This document shows, piece by piece, positions 59,805 to 64,000 of a DNA stretch of 64,000 nt (positions within the stretch are counted from its first letter, which is position 1; each line of letters opens with the position of its first letter). The DNA comes from Neobacillus terrae. GTDB taxonomy: Bacteria; Bacillota; Bacilli; Bacillales; Cytobacillaceae. The notes below the pieces were generated by a model that made no database searches, was not told the DNA's origin, and was given only the letters and a program-made list of their open reading frames with translations. The position numbers were made by a program, and so were the translations under genes. The DNA lies in assembly GCF_011393025.1 (NCBI RefSeq), contig NZ_JAAOEO010000015.1, positions 1 through 64,000 on the forward strand, written 5' to 3'.

Positions 59805-60066
59805 ATACTTCAATTTTGGTGTTATTTCCTTGTTTTCGCTTCTTTTCAGCACCTAATATTTTTATGGAAAGGTATATTCCGGAACCTGACAGGAAAATCA
59901 TGCCGATAGCGGCGAGATCGATAACCCAGCCTATATCCATATAGCCAAGCCGGCCTTCATGAAGCCCTCTAATAATACCCATCAAAGAGTTATTATTTCT
60001 TTCTCCTCTAAATTGCCCATTTCTAAAACCCCGGCCTTGAAACCCATTAGGAAATTGTCGGTTTCC
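59803..60066 (-). pseudogene. C-terminal remnant of a PepSY-associated membrane protein
   Basis: An open frame of about 87 codons lacking an N-terminal start: a Gly/Asn/Arg-rich stretch (NGFQGRGFRNGQFRGERNNN) then GIIRGLHEGRLGYMDIGWVI and one membrane helix (DLAAIGMIFLSGSGIYLSIK), ending in a basic tail. This is the end of PepSY_TM-type proteins often found behind two-component systems. The first 100-150 residues are missing, and the cut lies right beside a response-regulator box (60061-60081). The deletion seems to have removed everything between promoter box and C terminus. A short translation from the internal ATG at 59985 is possible. Confidence 0.75.
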
Positions 60067-60081
60067 TTAACTTTTTCTTAA
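60061..60081 (-). promoter_or_regulatory. Response-regulator box 3 (PepSY remnant)
   Basis: On the minus strand TTAAGAAAAAG is followed directly by TTAAGGAAAC, an 11-base-period direct repeat nearly the same as the box at 62710. It sits between the kinase stop and the PepSY remnant. Confidence 0.55.
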
Positions 60082-60082
60082 A

Positions 60083-61333
60083 TTACGTCTTTTGATTTTT
60101 AGGGAATGTAATTCCGAGCTTGGTACCTTTTTCAAGTTTGCTTGTAACATTTATTTTTCCATTGTGTTTTTCAATAATCCATTGGGCAATGGAAAGTCCA
60201 AGACCTGTGCCCTCTGATAAGGTCCTCGCTTTATCACTTTGATAAAAACGGTCGAATATTTTAGGAATGTCATCTTCAATAATTCCAATACCATTATCCT
60301 CAACCATTAATTCAATCGAAGAATGTGACTGCCGGCAGGAAAGGCTGATAATTCCGCCCTCACCTGTAAATTTCATCGCATTATCTAAAAGGATGACAAT
60401 GAGCTGGTGAATCCTCTCCTTATCACCTGTAAAAGTAACAGGCTCCGGTATATCCAGCAGCAGTTCTTTTTCCTGATAAGAAATAATTTCTTCATAATGG
60501 CTGGCAAGCTCTTTAAGCAGCCGGTCAAGCTGAAAAGGCTGTTTTAATACCTCTATTTGATTGGAGTCGGACCTAGCCAGTGTAAGCAAATTCGTTACTA
60601 ACTTTGATAACCTTCTAGATTCATTGGAAATAGCTGAAATATCAAGAATTCTATCTTCTATTGTTGCGGAAGGAGAGCGAAACAACAAATCCGTTTTGGT
60701 CTGAATAACTGCAAGCGGTGTTCGCAATTCATGTGATGCATCCGAAACAAATTGCTGTTGTTTATTCCAAGCCTTCTGAATTGGGATCAGGGAACGGTTT
60801 GCTAAAAAGTAGCTGAAAAAGATTGCTGCCGCCATTGCAATTCCACATCCAGTTGTGATAATAAGCAGCAATTTCCCCAAGAACTCTTTTTCCGAATTTA
60901 TATTTCGCAAAAACTGAAAGGTCAACGTACCTTCAAATGGCACTTCGGCTTTTACTGCATAGTAGCGAAAGGTAAAATCTCCGATAGTAACGTCGTCTAG
61001 TTTATTTAAATTCTTGGGACGAACGTTCTTTTCAAGCTCTTGGAACCTTTCGGCTTCAGGGTTTTGATCGGAAGACAATTTATTTTTCTCATTCCATTGT
61101 AAAACAATGATACGAGGATCCGTAAAACCCATTTCTCTGTGCCTTCTATCATCATCTCTGGTTCTTTCGTGCGGAAAATCTTTTCGCCCTGCAGCTTCAA
61201 GCAGAGACCTGTTTACATCCTCGTACAATCGATGCTCTGTATAGAAATAAAGAATACTTCCCAAAGAGCTGATTAAAATGGCAAAAACTATGGAATTCAT
61301 TACAGTTAGCCTGAATAAAGTTTTACGAAACAT
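60083..61333 (-). CDS. Sensor histidine kinase
   Basis: This 416-residue kinase has two membrane helices (about 9-31 and 151-175) around an external sensor of about 120 residues with a charged segment (DFPHERTRDDDRRHREMG). Then come the H-box SHELRTPLAVIQTKTDLLF, N-box DNAMKFTGEGG, DNGIGI and GTGLGLSIAQWI. The short intracellular linker NRSLIPIQKAWNKQQQF replaces a full HAMP. It pairs with the response regulator 10 bases upstream. Arrangement with a PepSY protein resembles YkoGH of B. subtilis. Confidence 0.9.
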   Translation of the reverse strand: MFRKTLFRLTVMNSIVFAILISSLGSILYFYTEHRLYEDVNRSLLEAAGRKDFPHERTRDDDRRHREMGFTDPRIIVLQWNEKNKLSSDQNPEAERFQELEKNVRPKNLNKLDDVTIGDFTFRYYAVKAEVPFEGTLTFQFLRNINSEKEFLGKLLLIITTGCGIAMAAAIFFSYFLANRSLIPIQKAWNKQQQFVSDASHELRTPLAVIQTKTDLLFRSPSATIEDRILDISAISNESRRLSKLVTNLLTLARSDSNQIEVLKQPFQLDRLLKELASHYEEIISYQEKELLLDIPEPVTFTGDKERIHQLIVILLDNAMKFTGEGGIISLSCRQSHSSIELMVEDNGIGIIEDDIPKIFDRFYQSDKARTLSEGTGLGLSIAQWIIEKHNGKINVTSKLEKGTKLGITFPKNQKT

Positions 61334-61343
61334 AGTGTTCTCC

Positions 61344-62015
61344 TTATGCTTCTTTCAAAATATAACCTACCCCTCGAACGGTTTTGATATCTGAATGATA
61401 ACCGGAAGGCTCAAGTTTTTTTCTTAAATGATGCATGAATACTTCCACTATTGCAATAGTCGTGTCTGAGTCAAATCCCCAAACTCTGTCATAAATTTGT
61501 TCCTTGGTCAAAATGGCACCACGGTTTTGAATAAGGTACTCTAGTAATTCATACTGTTTTAGAGTTAATTTCATAGGCTTTCCGTCCACAATAATATCAC
61601 GATCTTTTCCAAGCATTTCAATTCCTCTGTACTGGAGGGTTTGATTCATTGTCAAACTGCCGCTTCTGCGCAAAAGGGCGCGGATTCTCGCCTTTAATTC
61701 TGCTGCCTGGAAGGGTTTAGTGATATAATCATCGCCTCCTGAGTCCAGTCCCTTGACTCGGTCTTCAAGAGAATCTTTTGCAGTTAAAAATAAAACTGGA
61801 GTCTTAATATCCTCTTTTCTTAAAGCCTTAAGAACCTCGAAACCATCCATTCCCGGCATCATGACATCCAAAATAATAGCATCATATATGTTTTGGCGTG
61901 CAAAAAATAAACCATCATCACCGTTCTCAGCCTGGTCTACTGTAAACTCGTCTGATAATAATTCAACAATAGATTTTAAAAGGGGCAAATGATCTTCAAC
62001 AACTAATAAGCGCAT
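61344..62015 (-). CDS. OmpR-family response regulator
   Basis: This 223-residue protein has a receiver domain with the phosphate-accepting Asp in AIILDVMMPGMDGFEVL (near residue 51), Thr in VLFLTAKDS and Lys in YITKPF, then a winged-helix DNA-binding domain (LTLKQYELLEYLIQNRGAIL; EVFMHHLRKKLEPSG). The GAGGAG site lies seven bases before the ATG. OmpR-type regulators bind 10-11-bp direct repeats; three such repeats in this neighbourhood are candidate sites. Confidence 0.93.
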   Translation of the reverse strand: MRLLVVEDHLPLLKSIVELLSDEFTVDQAENGDDGLFFARQNIYDAIILDVMMPGMDGFEVLKALRKEDIKTPVLFLTAKDSLEDRVKGLDSGGDDYITKPFQAAELKARIRALLRRSGSLTMNQTLQYRGIEMLGKDRDIIVDGKPMKLTLKQYELLEYLIQNRGAILTKEQIYDRVWGFDSDTTIAIVEVFMHHLRKKLEPSGYHSDIKTVRGVGYILKEA

Positions 62016-62068
62016 GATTTATCTCCTCGATTAACTGGTTTTAATAGTAATATCATTATCTGATGTTA

Positions 62069-62086
62069 TTCTTAATTTTCCCTTAA
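62069..62086 (-). promoter_or_regulatory. Response-regulator box 1 (autoregulation)
   Basis: On the minus strand TTAAGGGAAAA is followed directly by TTAAGAA, an 11-base-period direct repeat. It lies 54-71 bases before the response-regulator start, a position fit for promoter activation. Confidence 0.55.
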
Positions 62087-62186
62087 GGACTCTAATAAAG
62101 TATATTTATAATAATAAACGAAAAAGTAACGGTCATAATAATGGTGAATGAAAAAAAGAAAAATTATTTAGTAAAGGAAGCAGAAC

Positions 62187-62612
62187 ATGCAAAACTCTTT
62201 TTTTAGATTTTTAATCGTAGGAGTTATAAATACATGTGTTGGATTAAGTGTTATGTATCTTATTCTCTACATTACAAATTCTTATTGGGTATCTACTTTC
62301 ACAGGGAATACAATAGGAGCAGGAGTAAGTTATTTATTAAATCGAAAATTTACCTTTAAAAGCTCGAACTCTGTTTTAGGAAGTTTATTTCGATTTATGT
62401 TAGTAATTGGAATATGTTATTTCATATCCTACTCGATTGGTCTAAGAATTTCTTCATGGTTACTCGAATCCGTGCTTGGCTTGCACTCCTCATATATAAA
62501 AGAATTGGCTGTGCTCTCAGGAACCGGTTTATATACAATATTAAATTATTTAGGACAAAGATGGTTTGTCTTTAAGGCCATACCTGAGCAAGAAGCAACA
62601 GATATTAGTTAA
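62187..62612 (+). CDS. GtrA-family membrane protein
   Basis: This 141-residue protein has four membrane helices and the GtrA pattern FRFLIVGVINTCVGLSVMYL at the start, FTGNTIGAGVSYLLNRKFTF in the second quarter, and LNYLGQRWFVF at the end. GtrA proteins help move polyprenyl-linked sugars across the membrane. The family 2 glycosyltransferase at 21842 is the only possible partner in this window, but it is 40 kb away. AAAGGAAG precedes the ATG. Confidence 0.88.
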   Translation: MQNSFFRFLIVGVINTCVGLSVMYLILYITNSYWVSTFTGNTIGAGVSYLLNRKFTFKSSNSVLGSLFRFMLVIGICYFISYSIGLRISSWLLESVLGLHSSYIKELAVLSGTGLYTILNYLGQRWFVFKAIPEQEATDIS

Positions 62613-62618
62613 TAGCAG

Positions 62619-62648
62619 AAAGTCGGCAGCAATGCGGCCGGCTTTTTC
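62619..62648 (+). terminator. Terminator of the GtrA gene
   Basis: Stem AAAGTCGGC / GCCGGCTTT (one G-U pair) with 9-base loop, followed by TT. Confidence 0.78.
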
Positions 62649-62709
62649 TATGATTCTAAAACTCATGCGGAAAGGGAACAGACTCTGGACTTCATTTTTA
62701 AAGAATTAA

Positions 62710-62730
62710 TTAAGGAAAAGTTAAGGAAAC
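62710..62730 (+). promoter_or_regulatory. Response-regulator box 2 (efflux operon)
   Basis: TTAAGGAAAAG followed directly by TTAAGGAAAC, an 11-base-period direct repeat, 67 bases before the adaptor gene start. It differs from box 3 at one base in 21. Confidence 0.6.
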
Positions 62731-62796
62731 ATCATCATAATCTGCTTATCCCAACATTGTGGATATGGAATCCATGGAGACAAAGGAGCAGAGAAG

Positions 62797-63813
62797 ATGA
62801 AAAAGTGGATTTTTATTATTGTTGTTATTCTTATTATCGGTTATGGAGGTTACAAATATTATGCTTCCAAATCGAGTAACAACCAGCAGCAGACGATGAT
62901 ACAAAACAGAACAACAAACGTTCAAAAAGGGAAGTTTGAGGTGAAAGTGAGTGGTACAGGTACAATTCAGCCGGTTACATCTGAAGATATTAAGTCAGCC
63001 ATTAACAATAATGAAATTGACGAAGTTTTAGTTTCAGCTGGCGAATCTGTAAAAAGCGGTGAGGAATTAATTACTTTCACAGACGGAAGTGACCCGATTA
63101 CTGCACCGGCAGATGGGGTCATTACTACCATTGCAGTCTCAAATGGGGAACGGGTCCAGTCAGGACAAGTTGTTGCCCATCTGACAAACTATAACTTTTT
63201 GAAAACAATAGCTTCCATTGATGAGCTTGATATTCCAAAAGTTCAGGCAGGCCAACCTGCAACAATAAAAGTAAATGCCCTTCCTGATCAAACTTTTACA
63301 GGGAAAGTTACTGCGATTGCCAATGAAGGGACATCAACAAATGGTGTTTCCAGCTTTGATGTCACCGTCTCAATTGATAATCCTAAAAATTTAAAAGTGG
63401 GCATGAGTACGGAAACAAGTATTTTAACAGCCAGTAAAAATGATGCTCTCTATGTACCTCTTGATGCCGTACATACAGTAAATGGGCAGAAATTTGTAAT
63501 GTTGGCTGCAGAAAATCCTGATCAGACTCAATCAAATAATCAGGGAACGGGACAAAACTTCTCCAGAAATCGAGTTATGGTTAAAACCGGCCTGGCAAAT
63601 GAGGACTATGTAGAAATTACCCAGGGTTTAACAGAAGGGCAAACTGTCCGCCTGCCGAATCTCGCGTCCAGCAGCACATCCGGTCAATTTGGAAGCGGAA
63701 GAGGAATGATGTTTGGCGGTATGGGCGGCATGAATCGGAGTGGTTTTGGTGGCGGCATGGGTAACCGCAATCGTAGTGGAGGAGGAAATTCAGGTGGAAG
63801 GAGTGGTAATTAA
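62797..63813 (+). CDS. Efflux adaptor (membrane fusion protein), YknX-like
   Basis: This 338-residue protein has an N-terminal anchor helix (WIFIIVVILIIGYGGYKYY), a split biotinyl-lipoyl domain (GTGTIQPVTSEDIKSAINNN and APADGVITTIAVSNGERVQ), a beta-barrel (VQAGQPATIKVNALPDQTFTG) and a membrane-proximal part. The coiled coil is very short. The last 50 residues are a Gly/Arg/Asn/Met-rich tail (GRGMMFGGMGGMNRSGFGGG). It overlaps the ABC ATPase start by one base (TAATG). By analogy with YknXYZ and MacAB it exports or protects against peptides. Confidence 0.88.
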   Translation: MKKWIFIIVVILIIGYGGYKYYASKSSNNQQQTMIQNRTTNVQKGKFEVKVSGTGTIQPVTSEDIKSAINNNEIDEVLVSAGESVKSGEELITFTDGSDPITAPADGVITTIAVSNGERVQSGQVVAHLTNYNFLKTIASIDELDIPKVQAGQPATIKVNALPDQTFTGKVTAIANEGTSTNGVSSFDVTVSIDNPKNLKVGMSTETSILTASKNDALYVPLDAVHTVNGQKFVMLAAENPDQTQSNNQGTGQNFSRNRVMVKTGLANEDYVEITQGLTEGQTVRLPNLASSSTSGQFGSGRGMMFGGMGGMNRSGFGGGMGNRNRSGGGNSGGRSGN

Positions 63814-64000
63814 TGAGCACGCCCCTGATCCAGATTTCCAGTCTAATGAAATCCTATAAACTTGGGGGAGAGACTGTTCATGCTTTGAACAATGTCTCAC
63901 TTAACATTGATAAAGGTGAGTTTTTAGCTATTATTGGTCCGTCGGGATCTGGAAAGTCTACCCTGATGAATATGATTGGCTGTCTTGACCGCCCAGATTC
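63813..64000 (+). CDS. MacB/YknY-like ABC transporter ATPase, cut by the window edge
   Basis: The first 62 codons are present: QISSLMKSYKLGGETVHALN, the FtsE/LolD/MacB-type start, and the Walker A motif GPSGSGKSTLMNMIGCLD. The rest lies beyond the window. It is the ATPase for the adaptor just upstream, and a MacB-type permease is expected next. Confidence 0.9.
   Translation, partial: MSTPLIQISSLMKSYKLGGETVHALNNVSLNIDKGEFLAIIGPSGSGKSTLMNMIGCLDRPD

Noticed and set aside
1..64000. CRISPR arrays, tRNA or rRNA genes, integrases, transposases
   Set aside because: None was recognised. The repeats present are dispersed, and the only tandem array (42411-42520) has no spacer structure.

Overview
The window reads as chromosomal DNA of a low-GC Gram-positive, endospore-forming Bacillaceae member that is not B. 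subtilis itself. Reasons: purine-rich AGGAGG-type ribosome binding sites, frequent TTG starts, a YteA-type sporulation protein, and a gene order at 4.5-16.7 kb that matches the B. subtilis yug region (patB, yugE, yugF, yugI, yuzA, yugJ, pgi, yugN, yugO), with a roc locus inserted. No rRNA, tRNA, CRISPR array, prophage or intact insertion sequence was seen.

Layout. 0.4-4.4 kb: MarR-controlled efflux and quinone-reductase operon with strong palindromes at its promoter. 4.5-16.7 kb: yug-like housekeeping block, with rocD under a sigma-54 promoter and two RocR-type activator sites, and a divergent rocR split by two compensating frameshifts. 17-29.8 kb: transglutaminase-like protein, winged-helix regulator with MFS exporter, YkoS/YkoT-like glycosyl-transfer pair, LysE exporter, YteA, CDF and CorA metal transporters, HIT and VOC proteins. 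30-34.5 kb: two tandem secreted subtilisin-like proteases, then an NprR/PlcR-like HTH-TPR receptor followed at once by a 44-codon secreted pro-peptide gene, which looks like a quorum-sensing cassette beside its possible protease targets. 34.6-37.5 kb: TPP riboswitch, a remnant of a short-chain dehydrogenase, and thiM-thiD-thiE. 37.6-46.3 kb: nucleobase permease, small membrane and DNA-binding proteins, a ResA-like thioredoxin, a 1.4-kb gene-poor stretch, a TerD/zinc-ribbon/TerB fusion, a frameshifted DinB gene and an L,D-transpeptidase. 46.5-50.6 kb: copper module csoR-copZ-copA plus a histidine-rich duplicated surface protein, with two matching CsoR operators. 50.7-56.9 kb: a cobalamin riboswitch ahead of a wall-anchored transcobalamin-like protein, a DUF4430 lipoprotein and a complete ECF transporter, read as a B12 capture-and-import system. 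57.1-59.8 kb: an orphan TPP riboswitch and a YcgR/YcgQ-like permease pair with metal-binding loops. 59.8-64 kb: a two-component system, a PepSY-type gene remnant, a GtrA protein and the start of a YknXY-like ABC efflux operon. One direct-repeat box (TTAAG, 11-bp period) lies before the regulator gene, the remnant and the efflux operon.

Running through the window are eight copies of a long interspersed repeat (edges AGCTCCAGCGCCC and GGGCGCTTGCGCT), all in the same orientation, in a ~200-370-bp form and a ~160-bp form. A second ~90-bp repeat family occurs three times. Gene calls rest on protein-family recognition by eye. No database search was possible.
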